Virus record (IMG/VR): IMGVR_UViG_3300020207_000042
Span: 1-49,170 of that record
From: a virus
DNA: 49,170 nucleotides
Reading direction: 5' to 3' (one strand)
The notes beneath the pieces are model-generated. The model did not search any database, was not told where the DNA came from, and worked only from the letters and a program-made list of their open reading frames with translations. Below, piece after piece: positions 27,702-35,968 of this stretch (the stretch's first letter is position 1; each line of letters opens with the position of its first letter). The position numbers and the translations under genes were made by a program.

Positions 27702-29660
27702 ATGGCTATACTTAAAAGTACAATAATAAACGACATAGGTTACTTGAGCTTGCCTGTCGGATCAGAAGCACAAAGATTAGCAACTGTTGCTGGTACATTA
27801 GTATACTTTACAAGTGTAGGAAACACAAGTTGGACTGTACCGAGCGGTGTTGACAGTGTCGAAGTACTAGTTGTTGGCGGAGGCGGCGGAGGCGGCTCTG
27901 ATATGGGCGGCGGCGGTGGAGCCGGCGGCGTAGTTTATGACGGGAATTATCCTACAGTACCTGGACAAAGTATTTCAATTACAATTGGAGGCGGTGGCGC
28001 AGGAGCATCAGCAGGTGTTGGTCAAGCAAGAGGTAGCAACGGCGGAAACTCAGTATTTGGTAGTATTACAGCATATGGTGGAGGCGGAGGCGCAAGTTGT
28101 CACGATAGATCAACTTCACCAGCAGGAGACGGCGCATCAGGTGGAGGCGCATCAGGTGGTGCTGTTCCTCCAAGCGGTGGTGCAAACGGAACAATTAATG
28201 ATAACGGACTAATTGGTAACGGCGGCTACGGAGGTGGCTCAAGAGGTAGATCAATTTATCCAGAACAAGGACATGACGGATCGTGGGGATCAGGTTATTG
28301 GTATCCAGGCGGCGGAGGCGGCGCTGGAGAACCTGGAACTTCTTATCCAAGACCACATGGTGGTAGAGGCGCAGAAATTACAATTACCGGCGAACCAATT
28401 TTTTGGGGCGGCGGTGGCGGTGGCTCTGGATACTCTAACACAGGCGGCGACGGCGGCCTAGGTGGTGGTGGCGGTGGAGCCGTTAACAGTACATATGGTG
28501 GTGTAGGTTACAACAACGGAGCCGACGGTGGCGGAGGTGGCACTAGTACATGGGCTAACACTCCAGGCGGCAATGCAGGCGCAAACACTGGCGGTGGCGG
28601 AGGCGGTGGCGCCCACTACAATTCAAATAACTACGGTGGTAATGGCGGATCAGGTATTGTTATTGTTAGATATAATACAACTAATCCTACCCAAGAAACA
28701 GCACAAGGTGCAATGAGAATCAATACTACCACAGGTGAAGCAGAATTTTACAGTTCAGATGCTACATGGCAAAGTTTATCTATTCCGTTTAAAGAAAGAA
28801 CACATATTACAACTAACTATATGTTAGGTGGTTATAAATCAAGTAGTGCATGGAATAATGTAAATAGATGTTCTATAGCAACAGACACTACTGTTAATTT
28901 AGGTGACAATTCATTAGAAAGAGCATTCAACTATCAGTCAGGTGCTTGTAGTAAAAACGTAGCATGGGTGTTTGGTGCAGGTAACGGTCACGCTGTACAA
29001 TCAAACTATGTTATAGGATTTAACATGCGTACTGACCAACAGTATACAGGTACATTTGATAGAAACCTAAGTGGTAATAAGTTACAAGACGGCACTATAT
29101 GGAAAGAACACTATATGGCGTGGGTATCAGGAAGTGCAGAACTTGACAGATACAACATGCTTACTGAAACACAATCAACTGTAGGCATCGGTGCACCAGG
29201 CGGATCAACAGTACAAGCATGGGGCATGAGTTGGGAAAATGAAGGAATGTTTACTAGAGATAACGATGGTACATTATTCCAATTCACTACAGAAACTTAC
29301 GGTGCATGGAGCGGTACATTCCCAAGTAATCATCACCAACAAAAGTCTATGAATAGTAAATTAAACTATTGTTGGGCAGGTAACGAAGGTGGCTATGCTA
29401 GTGGTGTAAACTTCCGAAGAACAAACTGGATTACTAGAACTACAGCAAATACATACGCTAAGCCTGTTACCGGCGGTGAAGAAAACTTTACAATGGGACA
29501 AGACCATGCTTACCAGTTAGGTTGCTTTAATGGTGCGCAAAATAATGATAGTTTCCGTTGGAACTATTATACCGAGTCTGGTTTTACAGGAGGAGTTTCT
29601 ATGCAGCCAAAAGGTAAAGCAGGATCTAGTTCAGGACTAGGCGCATGGAGAGATAATTAA
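27702..29660 (+). CDS. Glycine-rich adhesin-like fibre protein (652 aa)
   Basis: The N-terminus (MAILKSTIINDIGYLSLPVG) is the shared fibre module. At residue ~27 the module is broken by ~300 residues of glycine-rich sequence (VEVLVVGGGGGGGSDMGG, many GGGGG runs, ending GSGIVIVRYNT). The module then resumes (GAMRINTTTGEAEFYSSDATW). The rest (about residues 360-652) is homologous to the protein encoded directly downstream. Gly-rich domains opening with this EVLVVGGGGGG pattern are known from phage tail adhesins, where polyglycine helices present host-binding loops, so an adhesin role is likely. The stop overlaps the next start (TAATG). Confidence 0.75.
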   Translation: MAILKSTIINDIGYLSLPVGSEAQRLATVAGTLVYFTSVGNTSWTVPSGVDSVEVLVVGGGGGGGSDMGGGGGAGGVVYDGNYPTVPGQSISITIGGGGAGASAGVGQARGSNGGNSVFGSITAYGGGGGASCHDRSTSPAGDGASGGGASGGAVPPSGGANGTINDNGLIGNGGYGGGSRGRSIYPEQGHDGSWGSGYWYPGGGGGAGEPGTSYPRPHGGRGAEITITGEPIFWGGGGGGSGYSNTGGDGGLGGGGGGAVNSTYGGVGYNNGADGGGGGTSTWANTPGGNAGANTGGGGGGGAHYNSNNYGGNGGSGIVIVRYNTTNPTQETAQGAMRINTTTGEAEFYSSDATWQSLSIPFKERTHITTNYMLGGYKSSSAWNNVNRCSIATDTTVNLGDNSLERAFNYQSGACSKNVAWVFGAGNGHAVQSNYVIGFNMRTDQQYTGTFDRNLSGNKLQDGTIWKEHYMAWVSGSAELDRYNMLTETQSTVGIGAPGGSTVQAWGMSWENEGMFTRDNDGTLFQFTTETYGAWSGTFPSNHHQQKSMNSKLNYCWAGNEGGYASGVNFRRTNWITRTTANTYAKPVTGGEENFTMGQDHAYQLGCFNGAQNNDSFRWNYYTESGFTGGVSMQPKGKAGSSSGLGAWRDN

Positions 29661-30688
29661 TGGCTAATTTAAAAAACACTACAATTAGTGATACTGGTCA
29701 CTTAACATTACCTGGTGCAGGCGATGGAGTTCATGAATCGGGTGATATTAGGTATAACGGTAACTTTGGTAGGATAGAAGTTTTTCATGATAAAGATGGA
29801 GGCCAGTGGACTAACATGGCTATTCCTTTCCTAACAAGACAAATTATTACTACAGGATATGTTCATGGCGGGTATGCTAGTAGTGTGGTATGGGACGAAA
29901 CTAACAGAGTCACATTTGCTACAGATACAACTGTTGACTTAGCAGGTAAACAAGAAAGAGGACACAACTACAAAGACAGCATGCACAACAGTGACTTGTG
30001 TTGGACTGTAGGAGGAGCAGCTAATGCTCACTGTGCAGCAAGTAACGGTATTACTTGCTACAATCATAGAACAGAAAACAATATTACAAGCGGCTACACT
30101 AGAACTCATACATGGAGTGCTAATAACATTGGTATTATACAGCAAGGTTTAACAACAGCATGGATTACAGGCGGTGGTAGTAGTCAAATTAGACGTTTTA
30201 ACATGATTACTCAAACCCTTGGCTCACAATATGGAAACTCAAATACATCAGGCGGTATTTGGGGGATTCAACACGAAAATTACGGTATTTGGTGTACTAA
30301 TAACCAAGGCTTTAAATGGGCAACAGAAACACCATACGGACGTAGTGCTACATCACCACAAGGTGACAAACACCAGCATGCTCTTATGTTTAAGCATGCT
30401 AATATGGTTGCTGGACGTGAAGGTAATCCAAGTTCAAACTGGAGAGAAACAAACTTTTATAGCGATACTACACAGGACGTTATTGGAACAAAAGGTTATT
30501 ACGGTGGTGAAGAAAACATGGTTGTTGGACAAGATTGGGGCTATGCTATTGGCTGGTATCAAGGTTCACACGTTGTAAGTAGTGCTAAATTTACATACAC
30601 TACTAGACAAAGTATTACAGGCGGAGCAAGCCTTAATGCTAAAGGAGTTAATGGACAAAGTTCAGCAACGATGTCTTGGAGGGATTAA
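29660..30688 (+). CDS. Fibre-like protein paralogous to the C-terminal half of the glycine-rich adhesin
   Basis: This 342-residue protein is translationally coupled to the preceding gene by a one-base overlap. It opens with an uninterrupted copy of the shared module (MANLKNTTISDTGHLTLPG, SGDIRYNGNFGRIEVF, QWTNMAIPF). It then aligns with residues ~360-652 of the preceding protein: TTGYVHGGY versus TTNYMLGGY, FATDTTVDL versus IATDTTVNL, and GGEENMVVGQDWGYAIG versus GGEENFTMGQDHAYQLG. The repeated segments suggest a propeller or other beta-repeat fold. Function is inferred as a virion fibre tip or accessory protein. It ends AKGVNGQSSATMSWRD, like its neighbour. Confidence 0.7.
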   Translation: MANLKNTTISDTGHLTLPGAGDGVHESGDIRYNGNFGRIEVFHDKDGGQWTNMAIPFLTRQIITTGYVHGGYASSVVWDETNRVTFATDTTVDLAGKQERGHNYKDSMHNSDLCWTVGGAANAHCAASNGITCYNHRTENNITSGYTRTHTWSANNIGIIQQGLTTAWITGGGSSQIRRFNMITQTLGSQYGNSNTSGGIWGIQHENYGIWCTNNQGFKWATETPYGRSATSPQGDKHQHALMFKHANMVAGREGNPSSNWRETNFYSDTTQDVIGTKGYYGGEENMVVGQDWGYAIGWYQGSHVVSSAKFTYTTRQSITGGASLNAKGVNGQSSATMSWRD

Positions 30689-30691
30689 CTT

Positions 30692-30699
30692 GGTAAATA
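30692..30699 (+). promoter_or_regulatory. Weak late-promoter-like element (GGTAAATA)
   Basis: GGTAAATATTC lies in the 39-base gap before the coiled-coil protein gene, with AAGGAG (30717-30722) and ATG 30728 downstream. It matches the TAAATA core but lacks the usual RA at its left side, so it is only a candidate. Confidence 0.3.
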
Positions 30700-30727
30700 T
30701 TCATATATTATTATCAAGGAGTTTAAT

Positions 30728-31597
30728 ATGACAAATGATGTACAAAATGTCGATCGTCGCAAGCAATATATGTCTGATCATAGATATGAGAGCACTGTTA
30801 ATACAGATGTTTCAATGCTTAACGAACGCGAAAAGGGTGCAATTAGTTATGCAATTAACAAAGAATGGACTAACCCTAAGTACAAATTAAGATGGTTTGT
30901 AGGTCAAGCTCAAATTACACCATACAGTAAATTAAGACAATATCTATTAGAAATTAAATCTAAGGAAGAATCAATTGAAAACATCGAATACGAAATTGCA
31001 AAGTATGATGTAGAAGTTAGACGTTTTAAACGTATGGCTGAAGAAGCTCATGATGAACTAGATAGAGAATTAGCCAGTGTTGAAGCGTGGAATGCAGAAC
31101 GTAATCATATTATGTCGAAGCGTAGATTGCAAGATTGGTATTTAGAAAGACAACACTTACTAGATCTTTTACAAGAGTTTTTAGATAGTGACGAAGCACA
31201 ACTACCAGATGGTAGTGGTCGTACTTATATGGATGTTTTAAATACAGACGAAGAAGATATTTACGAAGCAGAGTATTGGACTAATAGACTAGCTAAACAA
31301 GCAGCTACAGATATGATATTCTATGGACGCATTGGTACAGGTAACATGGATGCTATCCTTAGTGTTGGACCTGAACAACAAGCAGACATACTAGCACTAA
31401 CAATGAATTATAGTACACAATTACAAAATTACAATCTTCAACTACAACAAAAAGCAGAAGAAAATCTTAAATTACAATCAAAGTTTGATAATAAAGAACT
31501 ACTTGCCCCGCAAGATAAATACGATGTAATAGAAAATCCAAAACCACAAACTAATGGAGGCTCTGAGGAGACAATAAATGACATATATAATGTTTGA
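30728..31597 (+). CDS. Hypothetical coiled-coil protein (289 aa)
   Basis: ATG 30728 is preceded by AAGGAG. The protein is rich in Glu, Lys and Gln, with long helices. Residues about 75-150 (KSKEESIENIEYEIAKYDVE and onward to WYLERQHLLDLLQEFLDSDE) and about 220-255 (NYNLQLQQKAEENLKLQ) have heptad character. It has no signal peptide or Cys. The gene overlaps the next one by 20 bases. I do not recognise a named family. It could be a virion assembly or chaperone-like protein, given its place at the end of the structural block and its non-fibre composition. Confidence 0.7.
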   Translation: MTNDVQNVDRRKQYMSDHRYESTVNTDVSMLNEREKGAISYAINKEWTNPKYKLRWFVGQAQITPYSKLRQYLLEIKSKEESIENIEYEIAKYDVEVRRFKRMAEEAHDELDRELASVEAWNAERNHIMSKRRLQDWYLERQHLLDLLQEFLDSDEAQLPDGSGRTYMDVLNTDEEDIYEAEYWTNRLAKQAATDMIFYGRIGTGNMDAILSVGPEQQADILALTMNYSTQLQNYNLQLQQKAEENLKLQSKFDNKELLAPQDKYDVIENPKPQTNGGSEETINDIYNV

Positions 31598-32111
31598 AAC
31601 AGTGCCTGGTAACGACCCTAGGCTAGTACCAGAAATTGAAATTATAGGTAGTGACTGGCATTTTAGTTTTGCTAGAATAACTGGCACTCCTATTATTGAA
31701 TGGTTAAAACCTACTACGATCACAGAAGCAATGTTTCATGCAAGACATTTTACTAATGCATTAAACGGCGAAGTTGGTATTATGCGAAAAGTAGATAATC
31801 CTTCAGATATCATCCAACCAACAAGTGAAGGCGACAATGACTACGAGAAAGTTGCTTACAGACTAAATTCTATTGATGAGTCAAATGCTGTAGCACTTTT
31901 AAAGGCACAGATGTTAAATTGGGCAGAAAATCATTTTACAGACGAAACAGGCTTAATACAGATTAGAGCTCAAGTACCTGGTTTAAGAACATTAGAAGAA
32001 ACACAAATGTATATGGCTACCTATTTTGAATGGGAGTGTGCTTATACAGCAAATCAAGAGAAAACCCCACAGTTTACAACAACAAAATTTAGTCAACAAT
32101 TATACGATTAA
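31578..32111 (+). CDS. Hypothetical protein (177 aa)
   Basis: ATG 31578 is chosen because GAGGAG lies 9 bases upstream; an in-frame ATG at 31590 is possible but more distant. The gene overlaps the coiled-coil gene by 20 bases. The protein is soluble and mixed alpha/beta, with WHFSFARITGTPIIEWLKP near the start and MYMATYFEWECAYTANQEK near the end. There is no signal peptide or recognised motif. It is followed by an intrinsic terminator, so it closes the first structural operon. Function unknown. Confidence 0.65.
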   Translation: MTYIMFETVPGNDPRLVPEIEIIGSDWHFSFARITGTPIIEWLKPTTITEAMFHARHFTNALNGEVGIMRKVDNPSDIIQPTSEGDNDYEKVAYRLNSIDESNAVALLKAQMLNWAENHFTDETGLIQIRAQVPGLRTLEETQMYMATYFEWECAYTANQEKTPQFTTTKFSQQLYD

Positions 32112-32130
32112 TTCACTTTACTTTTTGTTA

Positions 32131-32170
32131 AAAAGGTGCTATAATAAGTAAAAGTATAGCACCTTTTTTT
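32131..32170 (+). terminator. Strong intrinsic terminator
   Basis: A perfect 13-bp stem pairs 32131-32143 (AAAAGGTGCTATA) with 32155-32167 around an 11-nt loop, with a T run at 32164-32170. It separates the structural operon from the enzyme cassette. The ascending arm also contains TGCTATAAT (32137-32145), an extended -10-like sequence. Confidence 0.85.
32137..32145 (+). promoter_or_regulatory. Candidate extended -10 host-type promoter inside the terminator stem
   Basis: TGCTATAAT is a perfect TG-N-TATAAT extended -10. No well-spaced -35 is visible; TTGTTA at 32125 is only 9 bases upstream. If used, transcription would begin near 32152, after most of the stem, so the hairpin would not form in the new RNA. 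It could give the enzyme cassette its own sigma-70 start. Confidence 0.3.
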
Positions 32171-32187
32171 ATGGAAGACAAATCTTA

Positions 32188-33897
32188 ATGAATCAAAAAG
32201 TTTTTAGTATACCTCTTAACCCAAAACTCTCTAACGAGCAATATATAGAGTTTATAAATTTTGTCGAACAATATAAAGACTATATTAAAGACATATATTT
32301 TACATGTAGAATCCCACCCTTTACACAAGATGCAATGGGAGATATATTTGTATTAGACGAAGATTATAACTTAGCAATAGATCAAGCACTGTTTGTACAA
32401 GAAAGAACAGGAGTTCCTATTAGTGCTACATTTAATAATATACAAATTCCACCAAGTCAAAAAAATCTTGATACTTTTATAAAGCATTTTAAACCTTTAT
32501 ATGACAAAGGTATACGTATTGCTACTATTCCGCATACACATTGGATGGCAACAGGACAAATTAAACGAGCATTTCCGGAACTTTATGTAAAAAATACTAT
32601 ATTAAGAGATGTAAGAGTTGCGGCAGAAATAGTTCATCTAGCAAAATATGGATTTGACTATATTAATCTTGACAGAGACTTAATGAGAGATCGAGATACT
32701 TTACAACGTCTTAAAGAAGCTAAAGATTGGATTAAAGAGAATTACGGAAAAGAAATACATTATAGTTTACTAGCAAATGAAGGATGTAAAGGTAACTGTC
32801 CTATGATGGTTGAACATTTTGAATACAATAATACTAGAGCAGGAAATGAGCCACAATATTTTAACAATGCTATTAGTAGAGTTAGTTGTCCAAAGTGGGA
32901 CGTAGATGATCCTAGTATTCATTTAAAAACAGCAAACATTCCTCCTTGGAGAGAAGATTGGGACGAATTTTTAAATGATTTTGGCATTGACGTTTTTAAA
33001 ATGCATGGTAGAGAAGCTGTTAGCAGACTTTACGAAACAATGGATATTGTAAAAAGATGGGCAAATAATGAAAAAATACTTTTTGATAACTTTGAAAATT
33101 ATCTAAGTAGTACAAATTTAAAAGATCGTCCAATTGATGCTTGGCGTAAAAAAATTAAAAATTGTAAATTTGATTGTTGGGAATGTCATTTTTGTGATGA
33201 TATTTACAAAGTTAAATCAAAAATTGAACATACAAATAAAGTAAAGCATGTTGCTGAAAGTATTCTTATAAGCGGTGTTCCAACAGTTAATACACAAATA
33301 CCAGGATTAACTAGTAGTAGAGTACAAACAGTTCTTAATCATATTGCAAGTGGTAGTACACACTATATGGAAGTAGGTGTAGCACAAGGTGCAACATTCT
33401 GTGGTGCAATCAAAGACAATAAGTTAGATGCTGTAGCAATTGACGACTGGCAAAGTGATATACAGCCTGCTGATCCAAATGCACCAAGATTACCACATAA
33501 CGAAAAAGAAAACTTTTTAAAGAATCTAGACAAGTATAAACAAGAAAACAACGTAGATGTAATTGATAAAGATTTATTTGAAGCAGATGTATCAAAATAT
33601 AATGGTAAAATAGACATGTGGTTTTATGACGGACCTCATGATGCAACAAGTACAGAACAAGCTGTTATACATTATAAAGATACATTTGCAGACGAAGCTG
33701 TTTTAATATTTGATGATGCTAATTGGCAAGGAGTTGTTGAAGGCGCAAGAAACGGAATTAATAAAACAGGGTTTGAAGTTGCATATGAAAAAATGCTGTT
33801 ATGTGATGTAGAAGATTTAGAAAGTTGGTGGAACGGATTATACATACTTGTAATATCTAAGCCAGAAGAAAATATAATTTCGATAGAGGAAATTTAA
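32188..33897 (+). CDS. U32-like Fe-S protein fused to a class I methyltransferase domain
   Basis: This 569-residue protein has two parts. Residues 1-345 look like a TIM-barrel protein of the peptidase-U32-like type, whose members (UbiU/V, RlhA and TrhP families) are Fe-S proteins acting in hydroxylation rather than proteolysis. Cys200 and Cys204 (NEGCKGNCPM), Cys234 and a cluster Cys326-x3-Cys330-x2-Cys333-x2-Cys336 are candidate cluster ligands. Residues about 375-560 resemble a SAM-dependent methyltransferase (Methyltransf_24 type), with glycine motif THYMEVGVAQGATFCGA, acidic AVAIDDWQ, then DMWFYDGPHD and EAVLIFDDANW. It is first in an accessory operon and overlaps the halogenase start (TAATG). 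Substrate unknown. The methyltransferase assignment is firmer than the U32 one. Confidence 0.6.
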   Translation: MNQKVFSIPLNPKLSNEQYIEFINFVEQYKDYIKDIYFTCRIPPFTQDAMGDIFVLDEDYNLAIDQALFVQERTGVPISATFNNIQIPPSQKNLDTFIKHFKPLYDKGIRIATIPHTHWMATGQIKRAFPELYVKNTILRDVRVAAEIVHLAKYGFDYINLDRDLMRDRDTLQRLKEAKDWIKENYGKEIHYSLLANEGCKGNCPMMVEHFEYNNTRAGNEPQYFNNAISRVSCPKWDVDDPSIHLKTANIPPWREDWDEFLNDFGIDVFKMHGREAVSRLYETMDIVKRWANNEKILFDNFENYLSSTNLKDRPIDAWRKKIKNCKFDCWECHFCDDIYKVKSKIEHTNKVKHVAESILISGVPTVNTQIPGLTSSRVQTVLNHIASGSTHYMEVGVAQGATFCGAIKDNKLDAVAIDDWQSDIQPADPNAPRLPHNEKENFLKNLDKYKQENNVDVIDKDLFEADVSKYNGKIDMWFYDGPHDATSTEQAVIHYKDTFADEAVLIFDDANWQGVVEGARNGINKTGFEVAYEKMLLCDVEDLESWWNGLYILVISKPEENIISIEEI

Positions 33898-35405
33898 TGT
33901 TAAAAAAAATAATAATTTTTGGTGGCGGCACTAGTGGTTGGTTAACAGCTGCATATCTTACTAATAATTTAATTCAACCTGTAGAAATACAATTAATTGA
34001 AGATGCATCTAAAGGTCCAATTGGTGTAGGAGAAGGCACTCAGCCATTAACAGCATCATTCTTATATAAGTGTGGTATAGATGCTAAAGATTGGATGAAG
34101 CCAAGTAATGCGGCATTTAAGTATGGCGTAGAACTTACTGGCTGGAATGACGAGCCATATTTTGTAGATAATGATGTAGTTGACAATGTACTTCCGGCAC
34201 CTCATTTGCCAGTCAGCAAATATTTTATAGACAAGCCCTATAGCGAATTTAAAAAGTGGCATCCTGCATACAGGTTAGCAAAAAACAATACAGCAACAAA
34301 AATAGATGATGCAACTGATATTAATTTTAATGTAGGATTAGACAGTTACGGTGCTGTGCATTTTAGTGCATTTGATATAATTGATACAATTAAAAAATTA
34401 ATTTTAGATAGAATAGATTATGTAGATACTAAAATAACACAAGTAGGTAGCGATGTAACTGGTATTACAAAATTAATTGACGACAAAGGTGTAAATTATA
34501 AAGCAGATCTATATATAGATTGCACAGGATTTCAATCTATCCTACTTGGTAAAACACTAAAAGAACCATTTATAAGTTATAACGATTGGTTAATAAATGA
34601 TAGTGCTGTTGCAATGCCAACGCAATATACTAATCCAGAAGAAGAATGTTTTCCTTATACAAAAGCAACAACAATGAAAGCAGGCTGGCGTTGGACAATT
34701 CCAACTTACCATAGAATAGGTAACGGATATGTATATAGTTCAAAACATATAACACCAGAAGAAGCAGAAGCAGAACTTAGAGAAGCAATAGGCGAATACG
34801 AAGCGCCAGCAAACCATTTAAAAATGCGTATCGGCTCTCATGAAAACATTGCTGTTAAAAATGTTTTAGGTGTAGGACTAAGTGCAGGATTTGTTGAACC
34901 TTTAGAAGCAACAGGTATTACATTTACTACAGCATTAGTAACATCACTTGCTGATTTGTTAAATCGTACAGGTAATGTTTGGGACGAACAACCTATGGCA
35001 ATGATTAATAGAGGTTTTTATGAAATGAGTATAGAAATACTCACATTCATTTATGCACACTATTATTTTAGTAGTAGGAATGATACTCCTTACTGGCAGG
35101 AAATTAGATCAAAAACACTAGACGAATTACCAGCAGATGGCAGAATGATGATGAGTCAATACTATCCTAATTTAGGTGATTTTATATTCTTTACACCCGG
35201 AAGTATGTTTAGTAGTATACAATGGTGGAGTATGCTACATGCTGGCGGAGCATACCCTAATGCAAAATCTGATCTTACAGATAAACAAAAACAGTATATA
35301 GAACATTTTATGAAAGTACAAGATGTAAGAGTAGAAAGTGCTAAAGAATTATTTGGTAATCATTACAAATTTTTAGATAAGTGGTATAGTGAATGGAAAG
35401 AGTAG
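33897..35405 (+). CDS. Flavin-dependent (tryptophan-type) halogenase
   Basis: FADH2-dependent halogenases make hypohalous acid and pass it through a tunnel to a catalytic lysine that halogenates an electron-rich substrate. All family hallmarks are visible: FAD-binding GGGTSGWLTAAY (residues 9-20), GVGEGTQP (43-50), the lysine in NAAFKYGVEL (Lys75, equivalent to PrnA Lys79), the monooxygenase-discriminating WRWTIP (264-269), DCTGF (208-212) and GFVEPLEATGI with Glu337 (PrnA Glu346). Length 502 aa is normal. A cyanophage homologue, VirX1 of Syn10, has been characterised as a halogenase with a preference for iodide. A flavin reductase is not seen nearby and may come from the host. The ATG overlaps the previous stop by one base, with GAGGA upstream. 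Confidence 0.9.
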   Translation: MLKKIIIFGGGTSGWLTAAYLTNNLIQPVEIQLIEDASKGPIGVGEGTQPLTASFLYKCGIDAKDWMKPSNAAFKYGVELTGWNDEPYFVDNDVVDNVLPAPHLPVSKYFIDKPYSEFKKWHPAYRLAKNNTATKIDDATDINFNVGLDSYGAVHFSAFDIIDTIKKLILDRIDYVDTKITQVGSDVTGITKLIDDKGVNYKADLYIDCTGFQSILLGKTLKEPFISYNDWLINDSAVAMPTQYTNPEEECFPYTKATTMKAGWRWTIPTYHRIGNGYVYSSKHITPEEAEAELREAIGEYEAPANHLKMRIGSHENIAVKNVLGVGLSAGFVEPLEATGITFTTALVTSLADLLNRTGNVWDEQPMAMINRGFYEMSIEILTFIYAHYYFSSRNDTPYWQEIRSKTLDELPADGRMMMSQYYPNLGDFIFFTPGSMFSSIQWWSMLHAGGAYPNAKSDLTDKQKQYIEHFMKVQDVRVESAKELFGNHYKFLDKWYSEWKE

Positions 35406-35968
35406 GTTTATTTAAATCAGATTTTTTTGTAACTAAAATAGGCAATGAATCTGAACTAATAGACTTAAAAGAGCAGATGCATCAAGCACATGTTGATGAT
35501 GTTGAATCTATTAACATGAGTAATGCAGGTTGCTGGAGAAGTACCGTACAATATTCAAATATTAACTGGCTATTAGACGGCGTAAAAACCGCAACTGAAC
35601 AAGCAATTAATTATTATACAGGATTTGATAGTACATTTAAAAAACATATCAAGGAAAAACATATTAGTTTAGATTACTGGTCTAATATAAATGAACCTGG
35701 TAGTAGAAATGTATTGCATAATCATGTTGCTGATAGTTTTGCGGCTGTGTACTATGTACAAGGAAAAGATACAGGAGCATTAAAGTTTATAAATCCAGGA
35801 AATGTTTTAAACGATTGTAATCCAATTTCTCCTTATACAAGAGAAGTTTTAGTTTATCCTACAGATGGAGAACTAATACTATGGCCTGCTTGGGTGCCAC
35901 ACGAAGTTGAAACTAATACTAGTAATAGGCAGAGAATGAATATTGCATTTACAATACAGGTTAGATAA
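35393..35968 (+). CDS. 2-oxoglutarate/Fe(II) oxygenase-like protein (TIGR02466-like)
   Basis: This 191-residue protein has the pattern of the putative 2OG-Fe(II) oxygenase family common in marine phages. It shows YWSNINEPGSRNVLHNHVAD with candidate iron-site residues His109/His111, then AVYYVQGKDTGALKFINPG, then GELILWPAWVPHEVETN with the distal His170, and RQRMNIAFTIQ with Arg181 as probable 2OG-binding residue. The jelly-roll strand order fits. The gene overlaps the halogenase by 13 bases and the next gene by one, so it is co-translated with them. It probably hydroxylates the same unknown substrate or a related one. Which residues bind iron is inference. Confidence 0.75.
   Translation: MERVGLFKSDFFVTKIGNESELIDLKEQMHQAHVDDVESINMSNAGCWRSTVQYSNINWLLDGVKTATEQAINYYTGFDSTFKKHIKEKHISLDYWSNINEPGSRNVLHNHVADSFAAVYYVQGKDTGALKFINPGNVLNDCNPISPYTREVLVYPTDGELILWPAWVPHEVETNTSNRQRMNIAFTIQVR

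Noticed and set aside
27937-28716. Plus-strand open frames in another phase across the glycine-rich region
   Set aside because: GGN codon runs keep other frames open and give Val/Ala/Gln-rich products. The in-phase frame continues a conserved fibre module on both sides, so it is the real one.
31514-31521. GATAAATAC inside the coiled-coil gene as a late promoter for 31578
   Set aside because: It matches the motif but is inside a coding region of an AT-rich genome and leaves a leader unlike the other units. Similar chance matches occur at 25446 and near 40797.
33163-33198. Radical-SAM enzyme call from the Cys-x3-Cys-x2-Cys spacing in the U32-like protein
   Set aside because: The motif lies at about residue 326, after the barrel, instead of near its first strand, and has a fourth Cys. 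U32-like cluster binding seems a better reading, so it is reported only as an observation.
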